Origin: Neolentinus lepideus HHB14362 ss-1 | Taxonomy: Eukaryota; Basidiomycota; Agaricomycetes; Gloeophyllales; Gloeophyllaceae | DNA length: 64,000 nt | Reading direction: 5' to 3' | Assembly: GCA_001632425.1 (NCBI GenBank) | Contig: KV425557.1 | Location: 372,001-436,000, forward strand | Shown: positions 1 to 12,192 of the stretch, one piece after another | How the letters are laid out: each line of letters starts with the position of its first letter | How positions within the stretch are numbered: position 1 is the first letter of the stretch | Made by a program: the position numbers and the translations under genes | Notes under the pieces: model-generated | Database searches by the model: none | The model's input: the letters and a program-made list of their open reading frames with translations, nothing else | Told to the model about the DNA's origin: nothing

Positions 1-624
1 CCCATGCCACAACCGTGATGTGTGGTAACCTCCCAACAGCCCGCAGATCAGTTGAGCGGTTCGATACAGGGTCCCCCTGCCTCATGTTTTTGAATCAATG
101 TCTCAGATCAACCTGTACATACGACCGTTGCGCTTCTTATCTCGTCTAATAGGGTGCTGTTACCCTTCTAAGCGGTTACTGAGCCTAGACTTGGAAATTG
201 CACTGACGGTGTGACGCTCATACAGAACTGACATGGCAAACGAGGCGCCCGAGCAGGAGCAGAGCAGATTCCGTCTCTCACATTGCAACGTGCATAAACA
301 GAACAATGATTAATGATGATCAGCTTCACGGCGACTAGATGTCAACTCGTACGACCAGAAATGCTGTTCGCGATTCGGGCAACAACGGAACATAGTCTAT
401 ATTCGGCCGTAATCAGCCGAACCTATATTACAGGGAGACAATATCAACGGTAAACGCGGACATTCGCAAGGGTAAGATAAGATATGTACGAGGCCGGCGA
501 TCAAGACATGCACATGAACGACGACGAAAACCCAGCACAACGCGCAGACTGGACTGCGCGAGACAACCTCATAAAATACTACAGTAGGGAATTAATATGA
601 AGAGTAGAGAGTAGGGTGAGAGTG
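1..624. other. Intergenic, no gene seen
   Basis: No reading frame with fungal protein character was found on either strand. The stretch is probably the 3' flank of the minus-strand gene that ends at 625 and of an unseen gene to the left. No repeat or RNA gene was recognised. Confidence 0.5.
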
Positions 625-1479
625 CTAGCACTCTTGCATGGGGACAAATGCAGGCGATGAATGTACATGGTCGTCAGTGAAGGATGGGGGATCAAGCTCA
701 AATGGATAAAAGTAAGAATCGTCCGTGTCGATGTATACGTGAGGGTGACGACCGGGTCGCGTGCGCTCAAGAGGGAGGGGAATGGAGGCAGGGTCAATAA
801 GCGAAGACGTTGAGCGTGCGAAGGGTGTAGTAGGAGCATCCGATTCGTCGTCGGAAGTGTCTTCGATTGCGTCTGGGACCGAGAGATCGTCGACATCGTC
901 GGCATAAGGTAATGGTTCGGAATGGGGACACATGTCCAAGGCAGCATGAAAATCAGAATCGAGTTGACACGGTCGAACAACAGGTGGATGAGATGCTGGG
1001 TAGGGGTTGGGTGGATAATATACGGGTTGTTGTACATTTTCGAAAGGTGGATAATATGAGTGTGGGCTGAAAAGATCGTCGGAAGAAGACAGCGGTGACA
1101 TGGGAGGACTGAAGTCGTCGTCGGGCGAAACAGACACCTGCATGTCAGAGTCGTCGTCCTCGGGCTCGTCACCGAGAGTTTCTAGGAGCGAGTCCAACCA
1201 CTGAGCTTCGGAGGAAGGGGCCTCTGCATCCCGAGCGTCAACAAACACGCCAGCATCGGGAAATACAAACATGTCTTCTTCGTCCGTAAACGTATCCTCC
1301 TCTTCCTCCTCACCGTCATGTCTATGTACATCGTTTGAAGGAGAGGTGTCGGTTGATACTACAGGAACAGCTGGCGAATGCGAGCGAACAATAGAGTTTT
1401 TGAGGAGCACCCAACGGTGCAGGCTGCAGTTGTCTTTGGCGCCAGCCCCAACCACAGAGTGCAGTTTGGAGCGGGCCAT
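625..1479 (-). CDS. Acidic, Pro/Ser-rich hypothetical protein
   Basis: This is a single uninterrupted frame of about 284 residues if the ATG at 1479 is used; an in-frame ATG at 1521 would add 14 residues. I chose 1479 because the N-terminus MARSKLHSVVGAGAKDNCSL looks like the conserved part, with basic residues and a compact block before the low-complexity tail. The rest is rich in Asp, Glu, Ser and Pro, including a run of five Glu near residue 60 and several Tyr-Pro-Pro repeats, so it is probably disordered. No catalytic motif, signal peptide or membrane segment is visible. I think such proteins occur in other Agaricomycetes, but that is memory rather than a search. The function is unknown. 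Confidence 0.7.
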   Translation of the reverse strand: MARSKLHSVVGAGAKDNCSLHRWVLLKNSIVRSHSPAVPVVSTDTSPSNDVHRHDGEEEEEDTFTDEEDMFVFPDAGVFVDARDAEAPSSEAQWLDSLLETLGDEPEDDDSDMQVSVSPDDDFSPPMSPLSSSDDLFSPHSYYPPFENVQQPVYYPPNPYPASHPPVVRPCQLDSDFHAALDMCPHSEPLPYADDVDDLSVPDAIEDTSDDESDAPTTPFARSTSSLIDPASIPLPLERTRPGRHPHVYIDTDDSYFYPFELDPPSFTDDHVHSSPAFVPMQEC

Positions 1480-1855
1480 TGTGAAGAGATTTGGAGAGTC
1501 TGTTGTACCGATGGAAAACATGAATAACGATGAAAGCTATTGCGCGACACAACGATGTCTGGACGATGGGTTCAGCTCGGCCTATCCGCGAAACAGGAGC
1601 AAACGTACGAAGAGGGAAAAGAGCTATCACCGGTGTATGCGATATACGTTCAAGGGCTCAAACAAACTGGTACCGTTCTTGGTAGCACGGAGGAATTTGC
1701 TGGTCATGCTTGACTCTAGCACCCGTCAAATAATGGGCGACGGGGTGGGCGCAAGAGGAAGAGAGAGAGAAAGTCAAAGACTTAGGCGAACATGGTGGGC
1801 GGGACGAGTGGCAAAGGGGCCGTAAGCGAAAGCGAAAGGGCTGTGACCTTGGGCC

Positions 1856-1862
1856 TTATATA
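1856..1862 (-). promoter_or_regulatory. TATA-like box upstream of the acidic orphan gene
   Basis: The minus strand reads TATATAA here, about 380 bases before the ATG at 1479. That distance would imply a long leader or a 5'UTR intron, so the assignment is tentative. The rest of the 1480-2187 interval shows no gene. Confidence 0.3.
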
Positions 1863-2187
1863 GGGGATGTCACCCCGCTATGACTCAAATCCAATACAAC
1901 GCTTGTTTGTTCACGACCCAGTCTGTCGGTTCGGTTGCCGGGACAGCCCGGATGCCCGATGTGGGTGGTTCGAGGACCAGTTCAGTGTCCATGACCGGCC
2001 GAAGGTGTTGCCCGGTGCGCACACCAATCAGCTTCCGCCAACTCTGAACTTACTCTCTTTCGCGTGCAGGTCACACCAGTCACCGCCTCCACCCCTGTTG
2101 CGATCCATTCGGCCATGCATTGCAATCCTATGTACAATTGATGGTAATATGTCGCCAGTCCGTTGCAAACAAAAGCACGCCATCCCC

Positions 2188-5129
2188 TCACCCCTCGTCC
2201 ATCTCCTCTTCTACCGCTTCTTCGTCCTTCACAGTGTCGATCAGCTTTTTAATCTTGTTGACGCTCTTCGGCGACAGGTCGCGTGCCACGGCTAGCAATT
2301 GCGCGGCCTTAAGCTCGTCACCCAATAGCCGATATACCTTCGCCAGCTGAAATATAACATTTGACTCCTCCGGGGTGAGGTCCCGCAAATACTCCAGATC
2401 TTCTGCCGCACGCTGTTTGCATTTTAACGTTAGCTCCAGCCCAGACCCAGCCACAAAAGGGAATTCTTGCGCCCATCTTATGGAATAGAATTGCTGTCGA
2501 CCCACCTTGTATCGTTTCTTTGCGATAAGGATCTTGGCTCTGCGATAACGCACGAGCGCATTGTCGGGCGAGGTTCGCACAGCTTGCTCATATAGAGCAA
2601 GTGCTGTGTCCCGATCTCCGCGCCTTTCAATAGCCTGTCATTACACGTAAACATCAATGGTTAGCTTCGCGCTGATGGGAACTCGTCTAAATTATCCGAT
2701 GACTCACCACTGCCACGCATCCTAACAAGACCGCATTGTTAGGGTGGATTTCCAACGCCTTGCGGAAGTGATACTCGGCCACTCGCAGCTTGTTCTTCCT
2801 GAGGTAACACACACCAAGACCGTACCTAATTTTACCCACCGCGGATCAGTCCTAATCCCTCGTGGCGGCCGACAACAAGCATAGAAGCGGAAGTGTTGCA
2901 GTCATAGTAGGTAATCGAAAACACATACCAAGCATTGTAGCTTCGCGGATCCGCGTGCAGAGCCGATTGGAAGAAGCTCATGGCCTTGTCCGTGTCGTCG
3001 TCCACGATCTCGTGACCGCTCAGGGTGAAAGCATACGCGCACGTGGGGTCCAATTGTACCGCTCGACGAAAACACGTCAAAGCCTCGGCCTTTTCCTTCT
3101 GTTGGGAGAAACAATTGCCCACCGCTATCCATGCTTCGGGAGAGCGCGAATCCGTGGCGAGCAGCTCTTGAGCAAGGAAAGACAGTTGGACCTCCCGTCG
3201 AAGGTGCCATAGAAGAGTAGAATATACCTCCATGTCCCATACGCGATACGGCTCGAGCTCCCGGACAATATCAAAGGACCGTTCAGCCTGCCAATTGCAT
3301 GAGTCAAAGGTAGTCAAAGTGACTAGCGGTCGGCTACACTTACGGTTGCGTACTCTGTTAGCTCGTAATGGCACTTACCGACCATGACCATAACAGAGCC
3401 AGACCGTTGGTGGACATGGGGTAGTTTATCTATCTCCTTTAGACAGGTCGCCATGTCGTACAAGGCCAGTGCACGTGTCGCGCTTGCGATTAGCCGCATG
3501 AGGTTGTAGATGTATTCGTCTGCCTGCTCGATGTCGAAGGCCTCTTGCGCTGCCTGTTCGTCGGCTGCTGTCCAAGTACTGGGTGCTGGGGATGTGTCAG
3601 AGATCGGTGAGCGGGCGATGGATGGCGGTGATGTTGAATATGCGGGTCCCTCAGGAACCTGGTCATCGTCCATTTCGGATTCCGTTGATCGCGTACGAGT
3701 ATGAGCTTGTCTTCGGCGAGGTAGAGAGCTCTGCACAAATAAGTGTGGCGAGGAGAACGGTTAGGAGACTTTGGTATGGGTTAAGCAGCATAGTACACTC
3801 ACTTTCGCAGCATGCGTTGATTTATTCGACGACCCACTCAGTAATCGTGTGCTACGTCTTGTTCCAATCGACTGTTCCCGGTCGCTCTTCAGCGCGCCAG
3901 ATGCATTTCTTGTGTGCGTTGTCTTAGACTGGGAATTACGACCGGAAGATGAGAAGAAGTTAGCAAGTATCAAGGCCGGGCGGGCGCGTGCCTTTTTCGA
4001 TCGGTCGTCGCTCGGCTTTGGCGACTTCGCTTCACCTCCAGCTCGCTGCAGTGTGCCGGACCTTAACTTCTTTTGCACCGGACCCGATTCGTCCGCAGAG
4101 GATAGAGGGCGTGACATGGGAGGATGATTGGGTTGACTGGCTTGGGGGGGCGGTTGCCGGCTTGGACGGACTTCGGCGTGTAGCATAGAGTTTTCTACAT
4201 TGAAAGTATCATTAGGTCCCCTGGAATGTAGCATTAAGGGACGTCAAGTAAAATAAGTGTCAGATCTAAGGAATGAAAAGGGAGCTACTGACAGTCCTTC
4301 TCGTGGTGTACTGTGCCCACCGAGTCGAAATGGCTGAGTTTGACGGAAAAGACCTCCGGCGGTCCCAACTTCGGGCGTAAAAAACCCAACACCAGTCGCC
4401 AAAGGGATATTCCGCTTTTGCAAGTCTTCCGGAGGCATTGGGGGAGCTCTCTTCACAGGCGGCGGCTTAGCGGGAAATAACTCCTGAATCTCTGGTATGG
4501 TGCCTAGCGGGAGCTAACTAGTCATTTACGGCATTTAGAGGGAACAATAATGCCTACCTAAGGCACACAATCCTTCGAACGCTTCCCATAGTAATGGATT
4601 CAAGGCGAGAGCTCGCCGAAAACTCGGCCCAGCCTGGTCACGGAGATTGCCCTTCAAAGCCATATTGCCTGCTCGACAATGCATGATAGCTTCATCAGGA
4701 AAGACCCGTGCCTCTCGGTTCATGTTCGACACTTGATGCAAATAGATAGGTAAAAGTATCCGTCGTAACATATTACTACTCACGCGATGAAGTATATTGG
4801 GGATCACTCAGACTCTCCAGCAACGCCTCTCGGGCCTGCCTATGACGTCCTAGCACCGTACAGCACCTGTACTTGATCTCCGAGCACCCGCCACAACGCC
4901 CATCGGGAGATGTATTGACGAGATGTAGTGCCGAGTGAGGTTGTCCAAGTTTCAGAAGAGAAGTGGCATAAAGGTGGCGTGCATCGTGGTTGTCGCGGTC
5001 TATAGAATAGTATCTTTCAGCATAGAAACCCGCAGATCGACCAAGGTCCGCGTCGAGACATGACCATATAAGAAGTTGGAAGCGCTGCTGAAGCGCGAGA
5101 AGGAACGAAGGCGTCGTATCGTATTGCAT
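2188..5129 (-). CDS. CDC27: Anaphase-promoting complex subunit 3 (CDC27/APC3), TPR protein
   Basis: CDC27 is a scaffold of the APC/C ubiquitin ligase that binds activators such as Cdc20 and Cdh1 and controls mitotic exit. The gene has roughly ten exons. The start at 5129 gives MQYDTTPSFLLALQQRFQLL, and an N-terminal TPR block follows (SAGFYAERYYSID, DARHLYATSLLKLGQPHSAL). The first donor lies at 4783 and the next exon starts near 4731 (DEAIMHCRAGNMALKGN, ALALNPLLWEAFEGLCALG). A low-complexity linker spans about 4450-3600. The C-terminal TPR superhelix is strongly conserved: SPEAWIAVGNCFSQQKEK, HADPRSYNAWYGLGV, VAEYHFRKALEIHPNNAVL, DNALVRYRRAKILI, EESNVIFQLAKVYRLLGDE. The last intron is 2505..2413, and the protein ends in an acidic tail at 2188. 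S. pombe nuc2 and Aspergillus bimA are the named orthologues. Exact exon edges in the linker are uncertain. Confidence 0.92.
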
Positions 5130-5608
5130 GGGTAAAGCTAGAAATCCGCATAAATGTGCATAAAAAGCCTGGAGAGAGTTGGCTTGTTGAAGAATGCGCC
5201 AAAGACGCGACCTGTGGCAAACAAGTCGGAGGACGAAGAGCTGGCTTAACGAAAGAACAGATGTGGTCGCCCGGGAACCACTAAACAAACCGCGCCTGGT
5301 CATGTGACTCGCGGCACCTTCACACAAACACCGAGGTCGCTTGTTCGAACCTGTCCTCCGTTAATTATGTCCTCGCTGATCGCCGCTTTTCAGGTCTTCC
5401 TGCGCAGGACGAGGAGGCTCGGAGGAGTCGTAGTATATAGCAGCTTCAGTTTGGCTGACATACCAGTACTGCTGCCGTCCACTTCTGCGACACACTTCCT
5501 TAAAGGTTCCCAGGACATACGTAGGCTGCGTAAAAGCACCGAAATCATAATTAATCTACCCTACTTTATTTCGTACATCAAAACCCTACTGCCCAGACAG
5601 CATAGGCA

Positions 5609-7700
5609 CTAGTGGCCATGGCCATCATCTTCGGGCTTGGATTCTGTAAGAGAATGAGACATCAGTATATCAGTCACGCCCTAAGTAAGGGCAACTTTAC
5701 GTACCTGGCACGCATTGTATAGCATCATCGATACGCAAGAGTGATACCGCAGCTTCAAAAGCCGACTTCAAGCTTCGGACTTTGCTCATCGTGGGTTCCA
5801 GAACACCAGCAGCGACATTGTCTCGGACATCACCATTTAGCAAATCCAAACCATACCGCAAGAAAATCTTCTTGGGATCACCAGCAGGTGCGTTTTGTGC
5901 CGCGTTGTGATACGCGCGGAGCTTTGAAATGAGCTCCGTCGAGTCCTTGGCAGCGTTCACTGCGAGGGTTTTTGGAATAGACAAGAGAGCGCTAGCAAAC
6001 TCAGCAATAGCGAGTTGTTCTCGAGAGCCCTGTGAAGGCCATTTAGCCAATGTGCTGATGTGACGCGAGGAAAGTACGTACTAGGGTCGTCGCAAAGTTC
6101 TCGAGATAGATGCTCAGAGCTGTCTCAACAGCACCGCCGCCAGGTACAACAGAGCCACTTTCCAGAGTCCGTTTGATTACTGATAGAGTATCATGTAACG
6201 CCCGCTCCATCTCATCAAGCATATAGTCGTTTGCACCCCTCAATACGATGGACGACGAACTGACAACCTTTGTACCCTTCACCAAAATCAATTCATCGTC
6301 GGAGATCCGCTCCTGGGTAACCTCTTCGGCGGTTCCAAGATAGCTGGCCTCGAACGTCTCCTCGCCTTCCAAGTTTGCAAGGCTCGAGACGAAAGTACCG
6401 CCAGTTGCTTTCGCGATGCGACGAAGGTCCTCCTTTCTACACCGCCGAACGGCCATGGCACCGGCCTCTACGAACTCCTTCAAGCAAAGGTCGTCGATGC
6501 CCTTCGTCGTGAGGATCACGTTAGCACCAGCAGCGAGGATCTTGCGGATACGCTCGATCGTGATATCTGACTCCCTGTGGCATTGTCAGAGCCGATGGAA
6601 TTAGGTATGCGTCGGATATGCGTTGGACAAGCACGCACCGTTTCCGGATCTCCTCCAGTTGGCTGGGATCGTCTACAAGGATCTGGACACCCAACTGCAT
6701 CCGCGCTTTCTGAAGGTTGATATCCAGGCAAGCAATCTTCGCGTTAGTTATTCTCTTCTTCATCGCTACAAATTCGGGGATCAGACTAGCAATAATAAAT
6801 TGAGCCCGGTGAACGTGCCTTGGCTGGCCACCGTGCAGTTAAGCGCATAACCCTTGACAAAGAGCGACTCCCGTGCGCTGCGGCCATGTGCCTTCAAAAC
6901 GTTAACTGCCTTGACGGGGTATTTGATGTCACCACGGTTGTTGATAGACCTCACGGCTAACATGGCGTCCACCGCCATAGGAGCAAACAGATCGTCATCC
7001 CTAATACAGGCCGTCATAAGTGAGCAATTTTATGAGGATGACATGCCTCGACTATATAGCGTGGATGTACACACTCACCCTCCAATAATCTTGCTCGCCA
7101 TACTCGTTTTCGCGACATTAATCAACGCCTCTCTCCCTAACGCGTCCACCTTCACACTCAGTTGATCCTGCAAAAACTTGCACGCCTCCCTACACGCCAG
7201 CCGATACCCAGTGATTATCGTTGTAGGATGGATTTTCTGCTTGACCAGCTCATTCGCCCGCCGGAGAAGTTCTGCGGCAATGATGACCACCGAAGTCGTA
7301 CCATCTCCTACCTCCTTGTCTTGCTTTTGGGAGAGATCCACAAATATCCGACCAGCAGGATGCTCCACTTGTAAGAGGGAAAGGATAGTTGCGCCGTCGT
7401 TAGAAATAGTTACTTCCTGCCAATACCTTTGTCAACTGAGGCCATTTTAGTCTGACACTAGCCACGACTCACGCCAATGTTATCCACGAGCATCTTATCC
7501 AGTCCTAGAGGACCTAGAGAACTCTTCACTACATTGGCGATTGTTTGTGCAGCGAGCACTGTCCATTGCAGTACGTGCAGTCAGTCTCAGCACCAAAGAC
7601 TCATTGAACAAGCAACTTCACCATTTTGATCCCGGATGTCCTGACCGGATACCCTGTCGCCACCCAGGAAAGCACCAGCCCGTGGATCTCTTTGAAACAT
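5609..7700 (-). CDS. TCP1: T-complex protein 1 subunit alpha (CCT1)
   Basis: This is one of the eight subunits of the cytosolic CCT/TRiC chaperonin, which folds actin, tubulin and WD40 proteins using ATP. The ATG at 7700 gives [20 protein letters not shown], the usual alpha-subunit beginning. Next come the ATP-site motifs [11 protein letters not shown] and [20 protein letters not shown], then SKIIGG, the apical-domain segment around [15 protein letters not shown], and the equatorial motif [20 protein letters not shown]. The last intron joins ...IQCVP to a final exon coding [11 protein letters not shown] and the stop at 5609. About nine exons are present; the intron near 6590-6545 joins EEIRKR to [18 protein letters not shown]. 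The length fits the family's roughly 550 residues. No defect was seen. It lies 480 bases downstream of the CDC27 start, same strand. Confidence 0.95.
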
Positions 7701-7820
7701 GATGTGTTAAAACTAGGAGACGCAAGCTACTGGGAGGAAAGCGGCACGCGTCTAAGAATCGCGAAGAATCTTTGAATATCACCTGGGCGTGACACGGAGA
7801 ACGCGTTACTGCCTCGCGAC

Positions 7821-7859
7821 TTTGCTCTTTGCTCTTTGCTCTTTGCTCTTGCTCTTTGT
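7821..7859. repeat. Short tandem repeat, heptamer CTTTGCT
   Basis: About five and a half copies of the heptamer CTTTGCT, with one copy shortened by a base, lie about 120 bases upstream of the TCP1 start. It is pyrimidine-rich on this strand. It may be a simple slippage repeat in the promoter or 5' leader. Confidence 0.85.
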
Positions 7860-8061
7860 TGCTGCCGCGCATGCCAGTTTGCGTCCTTTAGGAAGCTGTA
7901 TGACTGCTCTGAGTCTCCTGTTCGCCGATATATCAAGTTAGCTGGCTATTCGTTGCCGTCTATAACTTCGTCTTCTGGCGCGACAAGATGATAACGAACC
8001 AATCCATATAGTTATCCACAAATGAAAGAGAAAGAACAATGACAATTGACATAGGAATGGT

Positions 8062-8963
8062 CTATCTAGTTTCTTTCTGGTCGTAGGGATTCGGAAGGAT
8101 CATCTCGTCTGTAGACAACAACCGTCCGACAGGGATCTTGACTTGCAAGAAATCTGTTCTCGTCGTTGCCTCCATCCCTTTGCACGGCGCACTCTCGTCG
8201 ACCATTGTAGATTCGGTGGTCTGTGGACGTGATAAATGGGTCAAATCTTTTTGGAAAGGAGGCTGTTGAGGACTAGCACTCACGGCACTCAGGCGATCAT
8301 CGCTCCAAGATGCGGGCAGACTGGCATCCAAGAAGAACAGCTGATGAGCCATCTGTTCGTAAGCGGTTCCGGTGTGGTCTATCGGCGGAACAAGTGCAGG
8401 GGTCATCGAGAGCGGCCGTGGTAATTGCCCTGTGTCGAGCTCGGCGGTTGACGGGCCTGCCAGGTCCATGATCTTCGCTTGTGATGATACGACGGCTGCG
8501 CAGGATACCATGCAGGGAGTGTGCGCTGCCACACTGTGTAAATTGATGTTCTCCTCGGCCAAGGTATCATGAAGGATATCATTTGGGCTCCTTTGTTCAC
8601 GCCGCAATTTGTCTGTGGGTTCATTAACTGGTGGATAATTACCGGCGGTCTTGAATCCCCTCCAAGTTCCACAAGTTTCAGTCTCTGACCGAGCAAATGC
8701 CGGGCATAGACATTGCATCTGTTATATAAAAGCTCTCGCAACAAACTCAGCTCGATTCTGGGGCAACTACTCACCAGTGGGTCGCCCAGTTGCATCGTAC
8801 TCGAGGTTTCCTCTTCTACGCTTTGCCTCACGTGCCATTCCTCATCAAAACCTGCCCCAATCCACCCCTGTCTCGGTGATATCTCTACCTCAAGGGCGAT
8901 ATCGGTGGCTTTGCCCTTTGCTTTCCTCTGGAAGAGTGTAAAAATTCGGAGTCGCTTGATCAT
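8062..8963 (-). CDS. Hypothetical protein, two exons
   Basis: The ATG at 8963 opens MIKRLRIFTLFQRKAKGKAT, a basic N-terminus followed by an acidic Ser/Thr block. A GTGAGTAG donor after the codons for LGDPL (near 8775) and a TATATAACAG acceptor near 8719 keep the frame open into MQCLCPAFARSETETCGTW. The frame continues to the stop at 8062, ending LLSTDEMILPNPYDQKETR. A further small intron around 8640 is possible. I recognise no domain; the C-terminal 40 residues look the most ordered. The neighbours (TCP1 and the MIT-domain gene) give no functional hint. It could be a lineage-specific regulator, but that is a guess. Confidence 0.55.
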
Positions 8964-9605
8964 GGTTGTCTTCTCTGGCGGTCAAGATCAGTGGGGATGC
9001 TCTCTCGGATTGCTCTTCGTAATATTGCGCGGATCCTCTGAAAGTATCCGCTGCCACATCGTGATCGAGACGGGTGGATTGACGGACCCCTACGGTCCAG
9101 ACCGCAATACTGCTAAGCTTCCGTATTTCAATTCAGTCGTGAAAATTCTGACCCACTAAGGCGTCCGGCAGCTTCACGGTCCAATCTTAGCTTCACAGTC
9201 ATGCTCTGGTCGCTGAAGTATGCTTGAAATGACACTAATGTACCTTTCCTTCTCAGCACATCCCGTGACGTTTATGTGTCCGAGGAATGACAAAGCTAAT
9301 CGAGGAGTGACCAGATCCAGAGAAATTGCAAACCTCTAGTTTTCCAGTGGTTCCATGAGGACCCTGCTACTTGCATCGCTGAGGGACACTAGTTGTACTC
9401 GAGCAAAGGTCCAGCTTGCCTGGTTCCACTACATTAGTTATTCGCCCAGTCTTACTCTGAGCAGTCTGAATTTGTACATCTCTAACGGTGCCACTACGTC
9501 ACCGGGCCGGATCTTGCCGCATAAGGGACGCGTACTATGATCTACTCTAACAAAGTCGATTCTACGACAAGCATCTATCCATCGTGTAACTGACTCAGAA
9601 CCACC
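8964..9605. other. Intergenic between divergent genes
   Basis: No gene is visible here. The stretch is the shared upstream region of the minus-strand orphan starting at 8963 and the plus-strand MIT-domain gene starting at 9606. No clear TATA box was seen. Confidence 0.5.
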
Positions 9606-11256
9606 ATGTCTTCTGCTGAATCCCCGCTGAACGCGGTAAGCGTTAACGACAGTTGTTGCACATTGCCTGCAATTGAATGTCTGCATTGGCGCCAGGCACA
9701 TGAACATGCAGAAAACGCGCACAATTATACAACACAGGGCCTGCTCTTACCAGCAGCCGAGGAGCATTACTCTGCAGCGCAGGGGTTTCAAGCGTGTGTT
9801 GAGCAGTCGAGCGACGAAAATGTTCGATCCAACTATGTATGCTGGTCTTGACGTGATCAGTGACACTCAATTGTGGCACCATTAGACAAAGCGGACCCTA
9901 CGCATGCTATACAATGATCATTTGAAGGCAGGGAAGGAGCTGCAGAGGAAGATTGCCAAATTACGTGAAGAGGGCAAAGATCCGGCCCAGCCACAAAAAT
10001 CATCACCTCCGCGCTCTGCTGCACTCTCCATACCCCGTTCGACAGCTTCCCCTCCCCCGCACTCGCAGACTCGAATGTCGGACTCACAAGCCACTGTTGA
10101 CGAATCATTTATGCTTCTCGGGCAAAGAGTGAGTGTGCAGTCTTTGTATTAACGTCCACACAACGTAATCTACTATTTGTGTCCAAGTCTGACCCAGGGG
10201 ACGCTTTCAATCATTTCTGGAAAATCATGGAAGGCATGTTGGATAACTTATCGCAACCAGTGGCCTTTGCTGCGGCCCCTCTGGGTCCTTTCACGCCTGC
10301 GGGACCAGCACGCAGGAACGGACTTGGTCGAGAAGGGAGTTCTGGTAGCGACACGGATCTTGAAATTCCCAGACCAAGCAGAAACTCCCGCAAGTATGGC
10401 CTCGTGGCTACTGGGTTCCCGCAAAAGTCTATCATGGAATCGGCCGTGGTGGATTTGCGGCAGGAGCTAGAAGAAGTCCATGCAGACGGCCGTGAGTCTT
10501 TTTCGCTCGGGCTCAATGACTGGTCTGAGAACATATGAGGCCTGCAGTAGACGAACTTAGCGAATCGTTCTGCTTAATCCCGTCAAGTAAAGAACCCTCT
10601 CTGAACGCACTCAAGCAAGAAAATGCGTCGCTCAAGGCGGACGTGGAAGAAATGCAACGACGACTCGCCACCACAGAGAAAATGATGAAAGCGCGAATAG
10701 ATCAAGACCAGCGCCTACGCGATAGCATTGTGTTGGCACGGAAAGAAGTCATTCTTAGTTCCTGAGTCTCCACAATGTTACTCATCTTCACTACATAGGC
10801 GCAGCGAGCTATGGGAGCTTCGCACGTCCTGCAAAGGACAGGTGCTCTCACCTCTGATCTAAGTGTGCTAAACCTGAATGCGCCTCCGGTACCACCTCCC
10901 ATGCCTGGAACTCTGAATCTGGGCCGCGACGGACGCGACCGGGAACCCCAGCTTTTACGCCGAGTCCGAGAACTGGAAGAAGAAACTCGACTGTTACGGG
11001 CGGAAAACGAGAAACAGGTTTGTCTTGACTCAATTGAAATGTTCCCACAATTGGCACTGACTCGAGAATTTGTCCACAGAAAGCATTGATCGTGAAATTC
11101 CGAGACCGTTGGGAGAAACTGAAGGAGTCAGCGAAACGTAAGAAGGGTGCCAAGGCCGCCGCTGAATCGGAAGCTGCAGCTATTCGCGATCGCATAGACG
11201 AGGAACCTGAGGCAGAGCAAGAACAGGACGAGCAGATGAACAAGCAATCACCATGA
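9606..11256 (+). CDS. MIT-domain and coiled-coil protein, possible Atg38/NRBF2-like
   Basis: The first ATG gives MSSAESPLNAVSVNDSCCTL. An MIT-like helical hairpin follows, with AHEHAENAHNYTTQGLLLPA and EEHYSAAQGFQACVEQSS in exon 1 and TLRMLYNDHLKAGKELQRKI in exon 2. A Pro/Ser linker comes next, then a segment around SDPGDAFNHFWKIMEGMLDN, and two coiled coils (ALKQENASLKADVEEMQRRL; LLRRVRELEEETRLLRAENE). The end is Lys-rich, then Glu-rich, with TGA at 11254-11256. Six or so exons join in frame. MIT domains bind ESCRT-III tails or, in Atg38/NRBF2, the autophagy PI3-kinase complex. The layout of N-terminal MIT plus C-terminal coiled coil matches Atg38/NRBF2, but this is inference from architecture. 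The exon 1 donor is ambiguous: GT near 9821 or the GTATGC at about 9836. Confidence 0.75.
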
Positions 11257-11541
11257 TCGGTCCTGTATAGATCCCTGTATTCTGTTGTCACCTGTGCTAT
11301 CGCTGCTAGAGTTTGTCATATGTGTATTGATCTATTATCTCTCGAATTGTATTGCAGCCTAGGACGTCTTTAAGAATAGTTTTAATGCACTCTCTGTGTG
11401 CAGAATCCCTAGCAAAGCATCACGCCACAGGTCATTTGAAGATCTTTCGAAAACATGAGAATGCGAAGTACATAGCTATACGTAATGGCGATGGATGCTT
11501 TCCAAGCCTAAAATACAAGATTCCGAGTCTTCCGATTCACT

Positions 11542-12192
11542 TTAGGCAAACAGTCCAAAATCAACGACTCTCAAGGTTTGCACGGCTCGATCAAAATCCT
11601 CTTTCACATTCTTAAACCCTTCTTCTCCCACAGCTCCTTGGTCAATTGCCCTCACAGGAACATTATATGTAAGCAGAAGATCCACATTCTTATCCTTGAC
11701 CCGGTAAAGAGCCAGTAAAATCCGAACTTCGTCCGGAACACTCTGATTGAATTTCTTGACGCTCTGAGTGCCGGCGAGCACGATCGGGGAGGGCGTGTTG
11801 TCCCCGCGATCGTTAGGGATTACAATAATGTCATGCACGATACTATTGTCAGCATCATTGTCATGCGCCAAATTAGCGAAATGTAGTCTGCACGCACAAC
11901 AATAGAGTTCATTGACAATCAGTTAAAATTGGGATGGATTAGGCGCACCTGGCCGCCTCGTTAGAGTCTTCCGGGTCTACTCTTTGCAGTACATCTATGA
12001 TGATACTGACGCTCGAGTCAGGATACAAGAACACTTCCTGTGTATCTGGCACTTCGCGTAGATCGCTGCGGACGCGCAGGTGAGGAATTTAGATGCCTGA
12101 GATGGGACAGCTTCGTACGATGCATTGATAATGCGACTTGGGAGAGTGATAGTGATAGCGCCGCCAAAAAGCTCTTTAACGGAAGATACCAT
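11542..12192 (-). CDS. MOG1: Ran guanine nucleotide release factor MOG1
   Basis: MOG1 binds the GTPase Ran, releases its nucleotide and supports nuclear protein import. The ATG at 12192 gives MVSSVKELFGGAITITLPSR, carrying the family signature ELFGGAI. Exon 1 ends at 12119; a 53-base intron (12118..12066) joins NAS to DLREVPDTQEVFLYPDSSVS, the second signature. The segment SIIIDVLQRVDPEDSNEAAR follows, then after another intron DADNSIVHDIIVIPN and the C-terminal strand VDLLLTYNVPV. The stop is at 11542. Total length is near 190 residues, normal for MOG1. It converges on the MIT-domain gene with about 285 bases between the stop codons. Confidence 0.9.

Noticed and set aside
1271..1825. 184-codon plus-strand frame
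   Set aside because: It is mostly antisense to the acidic orphan gene and shows Ser runs that mirror its Asp/Glu codons.
7821..7859. Possible CRISPR or regulatory array
   Set aside because: It is a simple 7-base tandem repeat without spacers; the genome is eukaryotic.
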